From CHPMRC01 sp044368655 (GTDB lineage Bacteria > Bacteroidota > Bacteroidia > Chitinophagales > JADJOU01), in the NCBI GenBank assembly GCA_044368655.1, contig JBIPPB010000001.1, positions 62,001 through 126,000 of the forward strand: 64,000 bases of DNA, read 5' to 3'. Of the stretch, positions 1 to 7,540 are shown piece by piece. Below the pieces are notes generated by a model. It saw only the letters and a list, made by a program, of their open reading frames with translations, ran no database searches and was not told the origin of the DNA. The first letter of the stretch is position 1; every line of letters starts with the position of its first letter. Made by a program: the position numbers and the translations under genes.

Positions 1-584
1 CCAATAAATGCGGGCAAAACTCTTCCATCATTCAAACGCATTCTTGGTCCGTAGGTATTAAAAATTCGAACAATTCGCGTTTCTACTTGATGAAATCGAT
101 GATATGCCATCGTTATCGCTTCTTGAAATCGCTTGGCTTCGTCATAAACGCCTCTTGGACCTATAGGGTTTACATTACCCCAATAATCTTCCGTTTGCGG
201 ATGCACTAATGGGTCTCCATATACTTCGGAAGTAGATGCAACCAGTATTCTCGCATTTTTGGCTTTTGCCAATCCTAATAAATTATGTGTCCCTAAACTT
301 CCAACTTTCAACGTTTGAATAGGTATTTTTAAATAGTCAATAGGACTCGCTGGTGATGCAAAATGTAAAATATAATCTAACTCACCCGAAATATGAACAT
401 ACTTACTGACATCGTGATGGTAAAATTCAAAATTTGGAAGCGGCATCAAATGCTCAATGTTTTTCATTTGACCCGTAATTAAATTATCCATTGCGATAAC
501 TTCATAATCTTTTTGGATAAAATAATCACATAAATGAGACCCTAAAAAACCGGCTGCTCCGGTAATTAAAACACGTTTAGCCAC
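1..584 (-). CDS. uxs: UDP-glucuronate decarboxylase (UDP-xylose synthase), 3' end cut by the window
   Basis: Extended SDR that converts UDP-glucuronate to UDP-xylose. The translated N-terminus opens with a Rossmann motif (VLITGAAGFLGSHL). It then shows HFASPASPIDY, the active-site-region words STSEVYGDP and GPRGVYDEAKR (the YxxxK pair), and the family word RIFNTYGPRM. This order is typical of UXS rather than of dTDP-glucose dehydratase. Only about 194 codons are present; the C-terminus lies beyond base 1. The start is a GTG at 582-584 that overlaps the stop of ugd by 8 bp. It is preceded by AAAGGAGG (plus-strand 591-598) at a 6-nt spacing, an unusually good Shine-Dalgarno for this phylum, which decides the start. 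It sits in an operon directly after the gene that makes its substrate. Confidence 0.85.
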   Translation of the reverse strand, partial: MAKRVLITGAAGFLGSHLCDYFIQKDYEVIAMDNLITGQMKNIEHLMPLPNFEFYHHDVSKYVHISGELDYILHFASPASPIDYLKIPIQTLKVGSLGTHNLLGLAKAKNARILVASTSEVYGDPLVHPQTEDYWGNVNPIGPRGVYDEAKRFQEAITMAYHRFHQVETRIVRIFNTYGPRMRLNDGRVLPAFI

Positions 585-1890
585 GAGAAACCTCCTTTCT
601 TCCTATGCTTATGTATTCAAATCCTTCTTTTTCCATTTCATTTAATTCAAATAAATTTCTACCATCAAATATTAATGGTGTTTTCAAACTATGTTTTATT
701 TTTTGAAAATCGGGCTGTCTAAACGCATTCCATTCTGTAACGATAACTAGTGCATCGGCATCTTGAAGAATTTCATACATGTTTTGCCCATAATTAATTC
801 GATCGCCAACTTTTCGTTTTACATTTTCCATCCCTTCTGGATCATAAACAAAAACTTTAGCCCCTTCGTTTAACAATTCATCAATCAAATATAAAGCGGG
901 AGCTTCACGAATGTCATCGGTGTTTGGTTTAAAACTTAAGCCCCAAATTGCAATTTTTTTATCTTTTAAATTTATTTTTTGTTTTATTTTTTCAAAAAAC
1001 AATTCCCTCTGATTTTGATTCACATCAATTACTGCGTTTAAGATTTTGAATTGATATTTATTTTGATTTGAAATACTTTGCAATGCTTTTACATCTTTTG
1101 GAAAACAGCTTCCTCCATATCCAATACCTGGAAACAAAAATCGATTTCCAATACGGTTGTCGCTTCCAATTCCTTTTCGGATACTATTAATATCCGCACC
1201 CACTTTTTCAGCTAAATTTGCCATTTCATTCATAAATGAAATTTTTAACGCTAAAAATGAATTGGCTGCATATTTAGTTAACTCGGCAGACTTTTCATCC
1301 ATAATATAAATTGGATTTCCTTGACGAACAAAAGGGGCATATAATTTTTGCATCCATTCAATTGCTGTTTGGCTTGAACTACCAATTACAATTCGGTCGG
1401 GTTTTAAAAAATCTTCAACAGCATAACCTTCTCTAAGAAATTCAGGATTGGATACCACATCAATTTTAACTTTAGCTTGCTCGTCAAAAATCTTTTGAAC
1501 CATAGCCGCAGTGCCTACAGGAACTGTGCTTTTATTAACTACGATTTTATAACTTTTAAGACATTGACTTAGCTTTTGAGCCATATTTAAAACATAGCTT
1601 AAATCCGCAGAGCCGTCTTCGCTTTCTGGCGTAGGCAAAGCTAAGAAAATAATTTGAGCCTCATCCACTGCTTTTTCTAAATCCGTTGTAAAATCAATAC
1701 GTCCTTCTTTTTGATTTCGATGTAAATACATTTCTAATGTAGGCTCAAAAATAGGAACTTGACCTGATTTTAAAGCATCCACCTTCTTTTGATCAATATC
1801 AACACAAATAACGTTAACACCCGTCTCCGCAAAACAAACTCCCGAAACCAAACCGACATAGCCCGTTCCGATTACTGCAATTTTTATCAT
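577..1890 (-). CDS. ugd: UDP-glucose 6-dehydrogenase
   Basis: Cytoplasmic NAD-dependent enzyme that oxidises UDP-glucose to UDP-glucuronate. The 437 residues begin with the NAD-binding fingerprint GTGYVGL (about residues 8-14). The STVPVGT word is near 121, and the catalytic cysteine is in GYGGSCFPKD (Cys at about 262). A C-terminal UDP-binding Rossmann domain starts near 310 (IAIWGLSFKPNTDDIRE). Length and motif order are normal. Its start overlaps the lgt stop by 4 bp (ATGA type) and its stop overlaps the GTG start of uxs, so the three genes are translationally coupled. Together ugd and uxs supply UDP-glucuronate and UDP-xylose for surface glycans. Confidence 0.93.
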   Translation of the reverse strand: MIKIAVIGTGYVGLVSGVCFAETGVNVICVDIDQKKVDALKSGQVPIFEPTLEMYLHRNQKEGRIDFTTDLEKAVDEAQIIFLALPTPESEDGSADLSYVLNMAQKLSQCLKSYKIVVNKSTVPVGTAAMVQKIFDEQAKVKIDVVSNPEFLREGYAVEDFLKPDRIVIGSSSQTAIEWMQKLYAPFVRQGNPIYIMDEKSAELTKYAANSFLALKISFMNEMANLAEKVGADINSIRKGIGSDNRIGNRFLFPGIGYGGSCFPKDVKALQSISNQNKYQFKILNAVIDVNQNQRELFFEKIKQKINLKDKKIAIWGLSFKPNTDDIREAPALYLIDELLNEGAKVFVYDPEGMENVKRKVGDRINYGQNMYEILQDADALVIVTEWNAFRQPDFQKIKHSLKTPLIFDGRNLFELNEMEKEGFEYISIGRKEVSRG

Positions 1891-3056
1891 TTAATTTTTG
1901 TTTTATTTAACTTCCAAATTACGATTCCTGCTCCAATTAGCATCATAAAAAACGAGATATACTGCGCTTGAGACAAACTAACCCCAAAATACGTGTATTT
2001 CGTATTTTCTCTTATAAACTCTATTAAAAAACGTTCTAATCCATTAAAAATCATAAATAAACCGGTAATTGCGCCTAAATATTTTGTCCAGCTTTTTCTA
2101 ATTTTCCAAATTATTAGAAATAAGATAGTAACCATAATAAACTCATACAACGGCGTTGGAAAATGAGGTTCAGGAAGCACACTACAAAACATCCCACTAC
2201 AATCCATCATTGGTATTCCTTCGTTATTTACATTATGTGCATAGGTATTTCCCCATAAAAAATCTGGGACAAAAGATGGTTTTGAAAAACCTGCGCTCGG
2301 AATTCCCCAGCATCCATCTCCCGAAAATTGACAGCCAAGTCTTCCAACAGCATAAGCAATGAAAAACGATGGCGCTAAACTATCCGTTAATGCCCATAAA
2401 TTTATTTTATTTTTCTTACCATAAATAATTATCAATAAAGCGGCAAGCCATAATCCGCCCAAAACGCTTAATCCTGAAGTAAGAGATTGAATCGGATTGG
2501 TTAATAATTCTTGCATCGAAGCAGGATTGTCAATAGCATCCATTAATTTAGAGCCTAAAATGCCGCCAACAACCGCCAACATTAAAATATCAAAAATTCG
2601 ATCTTCAACATTATATTGAATTTTTTGAATTACCGGTGGTGTTTTTTGAACTTTTTTTATTTTAAAATATTCATAAATGGCCATTGCTAATCCTCCTAAT
2701 AAAGCCATAATTTTATTGCCTTGTAAAGACAAAATATAAGATTGTGGGTCCATTCGGAAAACTTCGGGCTCTTGGATATATCCAAACAACTTGAGCAACA
2801 CAAAAAATCCAAATAAAAAAGGTACAATTAAATCCGAAATTTGTGGTGCTTTACCAATAGTGATTTCTTTTGTATTTTTCTCAAAAATGCCTAAATCAGT
2901 TCGTCTTTTTAGCTCTTGCCTCGCAAAATAAATTCCGACCATAAACGCAATTGCCATTAGCAATCCATAGGTATTTGGTGGCATTGAAATTATATTTGTA
3001 CCGAATATATCATTTACAAAATCCCAAACGGTGGCATAAGCTCTTAAATATAGCAT
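1887..3056 (-). CDS. lgt: Prolipoprotein diacylglyceryl transferase, long Bacteroidota form
   Basis: Inner-membrane enzyme that transfers diacylglycerol to the lipobox cysteine of prolipoproteins. The 389-aa polytopic protein carries the Lgt signature region as AVGRLGCQFSGDGCWGIP (about residues 236-253), a diverged version of the usual GRxGNFxN. It is about 100 residues longer than proteobacterial Lgt. A hydrophilic insert lies around residues 120-160, a form common in this phylum. It is first in an apparent lgt-ugd-uxs operon. A -7 box lies at 3090-3097 on the minus strand. Several proteins in the window have lipoboxes, for example those at 17176, 50856 and 53274, and would be its substrates. 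Confidence 0.88.
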   Translation of the reverse strand: MLYLRAYATVWDFVNDIFGTNIISMPPNTYGLLMAIAFMVGIYFARQELKRRTDLGIFEKNTKEITIGKAPQISDLIVPFLFGFFVLLKLFGYIQEPEVFRMDPQSYILSLQGNKIMALLGGLAMAIYEYFKIKKVQKTPPVIQKIQYNVEDRIFDILMLAVVGGILGSKLMDAIDNPASMQELLTNPIQSLTSGLSVLGGLWLAALLIIIYGKKNKINLWALTDSLAPSFFIAYAVGRLGCQFSGDGCWGIPSAGFSKPSFVPDFLWGNTYAHNVNNEGIPMMDCSGMFCSVLPEPHFPTPLYEFIMVTILFLIIWKIRKSWTKYLGAITGLFMIFNGLERFLIEFIRENTKYTYFGVSLSQAQYISFFMMLIGAGIVIWKLNKTKIK

Positions 3057-3089
3057 TTTTTAGCAATTTAAATATGCGTTATAAATCTG

Positions 3090-3097
3090 CAAATTTA
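3090..3097 (-). promoter_or_regulatory. -7 promoter box of lgt
   Basis: The minus strand reads TAAATTTG, matching the Bacteroidota -7 consensus TAnnTTTG, 33 bp before the lgt ATG. I see no convincing -33 TTTG. It faces away from the promoter at 3162-3169. Confidence 0.55.
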
Positions 3098-3161
3098 TTA
3101 AAAAAATAAGGACTATGGCGTTAAAATTGCTTTAAATATAAATATTTTTCTTAAAATTCCT

Positions 3162-3169
3162 TATATTTG
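3162..3169 (+). promoter_or_regulatory. -7 promoter box of the Fe-S oxidoreductase operon
   Basis: TATATTTG matches TAnnTTTG. Transcription would begin near 3176, which leaves a 15-nt leader before the ATG at 3191. The last three bases (3167-3169) are a TTG that is in frame with the gene, so it can be mistaken for the start codon. Confidence 0.6.
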
Positions 3170-3190
3170 CGTTGTTTAAAATTTAAGCCA

Positions 3191-4495
3191 ATGATTAGTT
3201 CGATTATTTTTATATCCTTATTAATAATTTTAGGAATTTTTAGTTTTAAAAGATACCGTCAAATATATCAAAATATTCAACTAGGAATGCCTTGGTCGCC
3301 TTCAAATCAATTGAAAGACCGAATTAAAAATACTGTTTTAATTGCTTTGGGGCAGAAAAAAATGTTTTCAAGACCTATTCCTGCTATTTTTCATTTGTTT
3401 ATTTATTTAGCATTTATTTTTACTCAAATCGAACTGATTGAGATATTAATTGATGGCATTTTTAATTCGCATCGTTTCATTTTTCATTTGGTTGAAGGAA
3501 GCTTTGCCGCATCAATTTACATTGGATTAATTAATTTTATTGAGATTTTATCTCTAAGTGCCTTTATTGCTACTTTAGTTTTTTTAAGTCGAAGAAACCT
3601 TTTAAAGTTACCTCGATTAAACATGAAAGAATTGGCGGGTTGGCCGGTTAAAGATGCCAATATCATCCTAATTGCCGAAATCTATTTAATTGCTTGTATT
3701 TTTATTATGAATAGTGCTGATATGGCGCTTCAAGATCCTGCAAATAGTCGATATCATTTTTTACTAAGTTCTCTTTTGGTTCCTTTTTGGGATGGAATCA
3801 GTTTTCATACAATCGAAATTTTTGAACGTATTGGCTGGTGGGGACATGTCATTGGAATTTTTGGATTTATTGCTTATTTGCCGTATTCCAAACATTTACA
3901 TATCATTTTAGCTTTTCCTAATGCCTTTTTTAGCAATGATGATGCAAAAGGAAAGATTAACTATATGCCTCAAATTTTCAATGAGATTCAAAGCATGATG
4001 GATCCATCGTTTGCAAGCAATTCAGACGGATCTGAAATGAAATTTGGTGCTAAAGATGTACAAGATTTAACTTGGAAAAATCTTTTGGACGCCTACAGTT
4101 GTACAGAATGTGGACGATGTACCAGCAGTTGTCCTGCTAATCAAACGGGAAAATTGCTCTCTCCAAGAAAAATCATGATGGATACCCGAGATCGATTGGA
4201 AGAAGTGGGTAATAATATTCAAAAAAATGGAAGCTTTGTTTCGGATAATAAATCTTTGATTCATGATTATATTTCGGTTGAAGAACTTAGAGCTTGTACT
4301 ACTTGTAATGCTTGTGTGGAAGAATGTCCTGTAAATATTTCTCCTTTAGATATTATTGTTCAGCTTCGAAGAAACTTAATTATGGAAGAAAGTAATTCGC
4401 CTCAAGAGTGGAATATGATGTTTGGAAATATCGAAACAAACGGCGCTCCTTGGAAGTTTTCACCTACAGAACGTGGAAATTGGGCAAATAAATAA
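3191..4495 (+). CDS. Membrane-anchored Fe-S oxidoreductase, two 4Fe-4S motifs
   Basis: Membrane electron-transfer protein. About five hydrophobic segments in residues 1-240 resemble a nitrate-reductase-gamma or heterodisulfide-reductase-E type cytochrome domain. They are followed by a ferredoxin-like dicluster domain with CTECGRCTSSCP (Cys about 304-314) and CTTCNACVEECP (Cys about 369-379). I start it at ATG 3191 and not at the upstream in-frame TTG, because that TTG is part of the -7 promoter box. The next gene, 24 bp downstream, encodes a CCG-domain partner. Such pairs are common in Bacteroidota and probably pass electrons between a flavoprotein and the quinone pool, but the donor is not visible here. 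Confidence 0.82.
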   Translation: MISSIIFISLLIILGIFSFKRYRQIYQNIQLGMPWSPSNQLKDRIKNTVLIALGQKKMFSRPIPAIFHLFIYLAFIFTQIELIEILIDGIFNSHRFIFHLVEGSFAASIYIGLINFIEILSLSAFIATLVFLSRRNLLKLPRLNMKELAGWPVKDANIILIAEIYLIACIFIMNSADMALQDPANSRYHFLLSSLLVPFWDGISFHTIEIFERIGWWGHVIGIFGFIAYLPYSKHLHIILAFPNAFFSNDDAKGKINYMPQIFNEIQSMMDPSFASNSDGSEMKFGAKDVQDLTWKNLLDAYSCTECGRCTSSCPANQTGKLLSPRKIMMDTRDRLEEVGNNIQKNGSFVSDNKSLIHDYISVEELRACTTCNACVEECPVNISPLDIIVQLRRNLIMEESNSPQEWNMMFGNIETNGAPWKFSPTERGNWANK

Positions 4496-4519
4496 TTTTT
4501 AAAAAATAAAAATAGCTAT

Positions 4520-5299
4520 ATGATACAAGTAAAAACGATGGCAGACTATTTGGCACAAGGAGAAAGTCCTGATGTATTATTTTGGGTAGGATGTGCTGGA
4601 AGTTTTGATGATAGAGCCAAAAGAATAACAAGCCAATTTGCTGAAATATTAACAAAAATTGGGGTTCGTTTTGCTATTTTAGGTAGCGAAGAAAGCTGTA
4701 CGGGCGATCCTGCTCGAAGAGCCGGGAACGAATTCTTATTTCAAATGATGGCGTATCAAAATATTCAAGTTTTGAATGGATACGAGGTTAAAAAAATCGT
4801 GACGACCTGTCCACATTGTTTTAATACATTGAAAAATGAATATCCAGAGTTGGGAGGCAAATATGATGTTTGGCATCATACCGAGTTTCTACAAGATTTG
4901 ATAGATAAAGGTAACATAAAAATTACCGACACCAATGAGTATAAAGGAAAACGAATCACCTATCACGACAGCTGTTATTTGGGAAGAGGAAATAATATCT
5001 ATGAAGCTCCCCGACAAATCTTGGAAGCGCTTGATACCGATTTGTATGAAATGAAACGTTCTAAAAAAAATGGACTTTGCTGTGGAGCTGGAGGCGCACA
5101 GATGTTTAAAGAAGAAGAACATGGTGGCATCCGAATCAACGAAGAGCGAACCAAAGATGTTTTGGATACAAAATCCGAAATTGTTGTAGCAAGCTGTCCT
5201 TTTTGTATAACGATGCTCCAAGATGGCCTAAAAGCCAATGATAAGCAAGATAGTGTAAAAGTTTTGGATATTGTAGAACTCTTAAATACTTCCATTTAA
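4520..5299 (+). CDS. CCG-domain (HdrB/GlpC-like) Fe-S binding protein
   Basis: Soluble cysteine-rich subunit of 259 aa. Two CCG-type units are visible. The first spans VGCAGSFDDRAKR (about residue 24) to TTCPHCFNTLKNEYPE (about 97). The second spans HDSCYLGRGNNIYE (about 150) to GLCCGAGGAQMF (about 189) and SCPFCITML (about 226). In heterodisulfide-reductase-like enzymes these units bind a non-cubane Fe-S cluster. It follows the membrane Fe-S protein by 24 bp and lies 2 bp before tsaB, so it is probably co-transcribed. The function is inferred from the family; the substrate is unknown. Confidence 0.82.
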   Translation: MIQVKTMADYLAQGESPDVLFWVGCAGSFDDRAKRITSQFAEILTKIGVRFAILGSEESCTGDPARRAGNEFLFQMMAYQNIQVLNGYEVKKIVTTCPHCFNTLKNEYPELGGKYDVWHHTEFLQDLIDKGNIKITDTNEYKGKRITYHDSCYLGRGNNIYEAPRQILEALDTDLYEMKRSKKNGLCCGAGGAQMFKEEEHGGIRINEERTKDVLDTKSEIVVASCPFCITMLQDGLKANDKQDSVKVLDIVELLNTSI

Positions 5300-5301
5300 A
5301 A

Positions 5302-5928
5302 ATGGATCCTTGGATTTTAGTTATAGATACCTCAACGTCTTTTTTATCGGTTTCTTTAGGCTGTAATGGTAAAGAAATAGATACATATCGATCATTAGAA
5401 TCACTTAATCATGCCAAATATATTACGACTTCCATTATTAGCCTTTTGGAAAAAAATAATTTGGAGTTAAGTCAATTAAATGCTGTTGCGGTGCATTGTG
5501 GACCAGGTTCTTTTACAGGGCTTCGGGTAGGCTCAAGTGTAGCAAAAGGCCTTTGTTTTGGATTAGATATTCCTTTGATTTCAGTAAAAGGATTAGAAGC
5601 TATAAGTAAAACACTTTCCGAACAAAATCCATCCCATTCTTATTTTACTTTAATCGACGCTAGAAGAAATAATTTTTATTTTTCCTACTTTGATACTGAA
5701 AAAAAATACTTACATCCAAGTAGTTTTGCTAATGAAGAAGAAATCATTAATATCAAAAACAAAATATCAAACGCCATAATTATTAAAAATACAAATGAAG
5801 AAGATCAAACGTATTTTTGCTCCTCTTTTTTAGTTCACGATGCTTTTGAAAAATATTATAACCAAATTTTTGAAGATATTGCAGCATTTGAACCATTATA
5901 TTTAGTTAACAATTATATTAAATCATAA
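5302..5928 (+). CDS. tsaB: tRNA threonylcarbamoyladenosine biosynthesis protein TsaB
   Basis: TsaB scaffolds the TsaD-TsaE complex that makes the t6A modification at position 37 of ANN-decoding tRNAs. The 208 residues have the ASKHA-fold start (WILVIDTSTSFLSVSLG) and the hallmark GPGSFTGLRVG at about 67-77. The C-terminal half is diverged and shorter than E. coli TsaB. The ATG follows the previous stop by 2 bp and the next gene starts 6 bp downstream. It therefore lies inside a tight plus-strand operon. Confidence 0.88.
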   Translation: MDPWILVIDTSTSFLSVSLGCNGKEIDTYRSLESLNHAKYITTSIISLLEKNNLELSQLNAVAVHCGPGSFTGLRVGSSVAKGLCFGLDIPLISVKGLEAISKTLSEQNPSHSYFTLIDARRNNFYFSYFDTEKKYLHPSSFANEEEIINIKNKISNAIIIKNTNEEDQTYFCSSFLVHDAFEKYYNQIFEDIAAFEPLYLVNNYIKS

Positions 5929-5934
5929 GTACAT

Positions 5935-6546
5935 ATGTTTTTTCCCAACATTTTAAATGCGTACCGAAAAATGTATTTAAAATATCGTACTTTAAGCAAT
6001 CTTAATGCTATTTATTACTTGCATATTTTAGAAAATTATCCAGGGATAACCGTTAACGAAATTACTTTAAAGTTAAACGGAAGCCAACCTATAGTGAGTC
6101 AAAACTTAGCCGTATTACGAAAATCAGGTTTTGTTAAACAAAAAAAATCAGGAAGAAACGTTTTTTACTATATCAATTATGAAGAAATTGATCAATTTCT
6201 TCAATTATCTCACAATATATTTAATGTTACTTTAGAAAATCTGTCTGAAAATAGATATGAATCTTTAATGAAATTAAAACCCCTTCTCAAAAAAAGCTAT
6301 TTATTATTTAAATCCTTAACGAATAAAAAAAGAATCTACATTTTGGATTTTTTATATAAAAATAAAGCAGCAAAAATTAATGAAATGGCCGAAATTCTCG
6401 AAATGGACAGCCCAACGATTTCATTTTATCTCAAAGACTTTAAATCAATAGGAGCTATACAAACAAAAAATAGTGGGAAACAAAAAATTCAATTACTCAA
6501 TGTTGATTTTTTTGAAAAACTACACCAACATATAACTAACGTATAA
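5935..6546 (+). CDS. Tandem winged-helix (ArsR-like) transcriptional regulator
   Basis: The 203-aa protein contains two ArsR-type winged-helix units in series. Unit 1 (about residues 20-90) has a recognition-helix region around QPIVSQNLAVLRKSGFV and a wing around KSGRNVFYYIN. Unit 2 (about 120-195) has KKRIYILDFL, then SPTISFYLKDFKSIGAI and a wing around SGKQKIQLL. No metal-binding cysteine pair is visible. A single chain with two DNA-reading heads could act as a pseudo-dimer. It is the last gene of the Fe-S/tsaB run, with a 6-bp gap from tsaB. Targets are unknown; phhB, which has its own promoter immediately downstream, is one candidate. Confidence 0.65.
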   Translation: MFFPNILNAYRKMYLKYRTLSNLNAIYYLHILENYPGITVNEITLKLNGSQPIVSQNLAVLRKSGFVKQKKSGRNVFYYINYEEIDQFLQLSHNIFNVTLENLSENRYESLMKLKPLLKKSYLLFKSLTNKKRIYILDFLYKNKAAKINEMAEILEMDSPTISFYLKDFKSIGAIQTKNSGKQKIQLLNVDFFEKLHQHITNV

Positions 6547-6591
6547 TCTTCTATTAGGGCAACTTTTTCAAAATTTTTAATCATTATTTTC

Positions 6592-6599
6592 TATATTTG
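6592..6599 (+). promoter_or_regulatory. -7 promoter box of phhB
   Basis: TATATTTG matches TAnnTTTG. Its terminal TTG (6597-6599) is in frame with phhB and is a false start. Transcription would start near 6606, giving a very short leader to the ATG at 6612 or 6618. Confidence 0.55.
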
Positions 6600-6611
6600 T
6601 GGTTCAATCAA

Positions 6612-6845
6612 ATGATCATGTGGATAGAACAAGATAATATGCTCAAAAAAACTTTTGAGTTTAAGGATTTTACAGAAGCTTTTGCGTTTATGACTCGAGT
6701 CGCATTTTTGGCCGAAAAACATCAACATCATCCAAACTGGTCTAATGTTTATCATCGAGTAGAAATTGCTCTAACCACACATGATGCAGGAAATATTGTA
6801 ACCGAAAAAGATTACAAGCTTGCAAAAGAAATTGATTTAATTTAA
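6612..6845 (+). CDS. phhB: Pterin-4a-carbinolamine dehydratase
   Basis: Dehydrates 4a-hydroxytetrahydrobiopterin in pterin recycling, normally alongside aromatic amino-acid hydroxylases. The 77-aa protein has the diagnostic word KHQHHPNW, with the catalytic histidines, and the C-terminal word LTTHDAGNIVTEKDYKLAKEID. The length is slightly short for the family, which usually has about 95-115 residues. I start at ATG 6612; ATG 6618 is equally possible. The longer reading from TTG 6597 overlaps the promoter. No hydroxylase gene is seen in the window. Confidence 0.85.
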   Translation: MIMWIEQDNMLKKTFEFKDFTEAFAFMTRVAFLAEKHQHHPNWSNVYHRVEIALTTHDAGNIVTEKDYKLAKEIDLI

Positions 6846-6858
6846 TAAACACCCTTTT

Positions 6859-7521
6859 ATGACTTTAAGAATATTAGCCCTATTTTTATTATTTGCCAAT
6901 ACCAACAATGCGCAAAATATCGAAGATTTATCCAATAAATTTTGGAGATTAAAATCGGCTACGATAAACGGAAATTATTACGACTTTAGTAATGATATCA
7001 ATGTAGCGCCTACGATGCAGTTTAGCGGTGGGAATATTAGAGGAAATGGAGGCTGCAATGCATATCATACTAAATTTACATTATTCGACCGCGCCATTGA
7101 GTTTGATTTTATAAAATCAACGAAAATGGCATGTAATAACTTAAAAATAAATGAAAATGAATACTTTGAAGCATTAGCTCAGCGTCAAAACACGTTTTTT
7201 TATTCCGATCGAAACGAGTTGGTTTTAAAAAATATTTCCGGCGATGTACTTACTTTCTTTTCACAATTTGCACGTTCTGAAAATTCAATTACGACACCTC
7301 CTGTTTATAGAGAATCGAGAAATACAAAAATTAAAGAAAGTAAAAAAGAGCGAGGAAAAAAAGGAAAGAAAGGGAAAAAAGGAAAAAGAGAGAAAAATAA
7401 AAAAGATAAAAAATCTAAAAAGTCTAAAAACAAAAAAGAACGCGGTAAAAAAGGAAAAAAATCAAATTCTAAAAAAGATAAAAAGAGTTCAAAGAAAGAA
7501 AAAGGAAAAAAAAGACACTAA
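6859..7521 (+). CDS. Exported META-domain protein with extreme lysine-rich C-terminal tail
   Basis: The 220-aa protein has a signal peptide (residues 1-18, cleavage after about NNA). Residues about 25-135 form a META/HslJ-like domain recognisable by FWRLKSATINGN, GNGGCNAY and STKMACNN. From residue 154 to 220 the chain is almost purely basic: 34 of 67 residues are lysine, and the motif KKERGKKGKK occurs twice (about 162-171 and 192-201). META domains occur in heat-shock or antibiotic-stress envelope proteins. The tail could bind DNA, LPS or peptidoglycan, but that is speculation. The gene lies 13 bp after phhB and 19 bp before glnS. Long A-runs make replication slippage likely. Confidence 0.75.
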   Translation: MTLRILALFLLFANTNNAQNIEDLSNKFWRLKSATINGNYYDFSNDINVAPTMQFSGGNIRGNGGCNAYHTKFTLFDRAIEFDFIKSTKMACNNLKINENEYFEALAQRQNTFFYSDRNELVLKNISGDVLTFFSQFARSENSITTPPVYRESRNTKIKESKKERGKKGKKGKKGKREKNKKDKKSKKSKNKKERGKKGKKSNSKKDKKSSKKEKGKKRH

Positions 7522-7540
7522 GAAAAAGAAAAAATAAACT

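Noticed and set aside
7244..7537. Second lysine-rich reading frame over the META protein tail
   Set aside because: It is the +1 shadow of A-rich codons; AAA and AAG runs give lysine in more than one frame. It has no start context.
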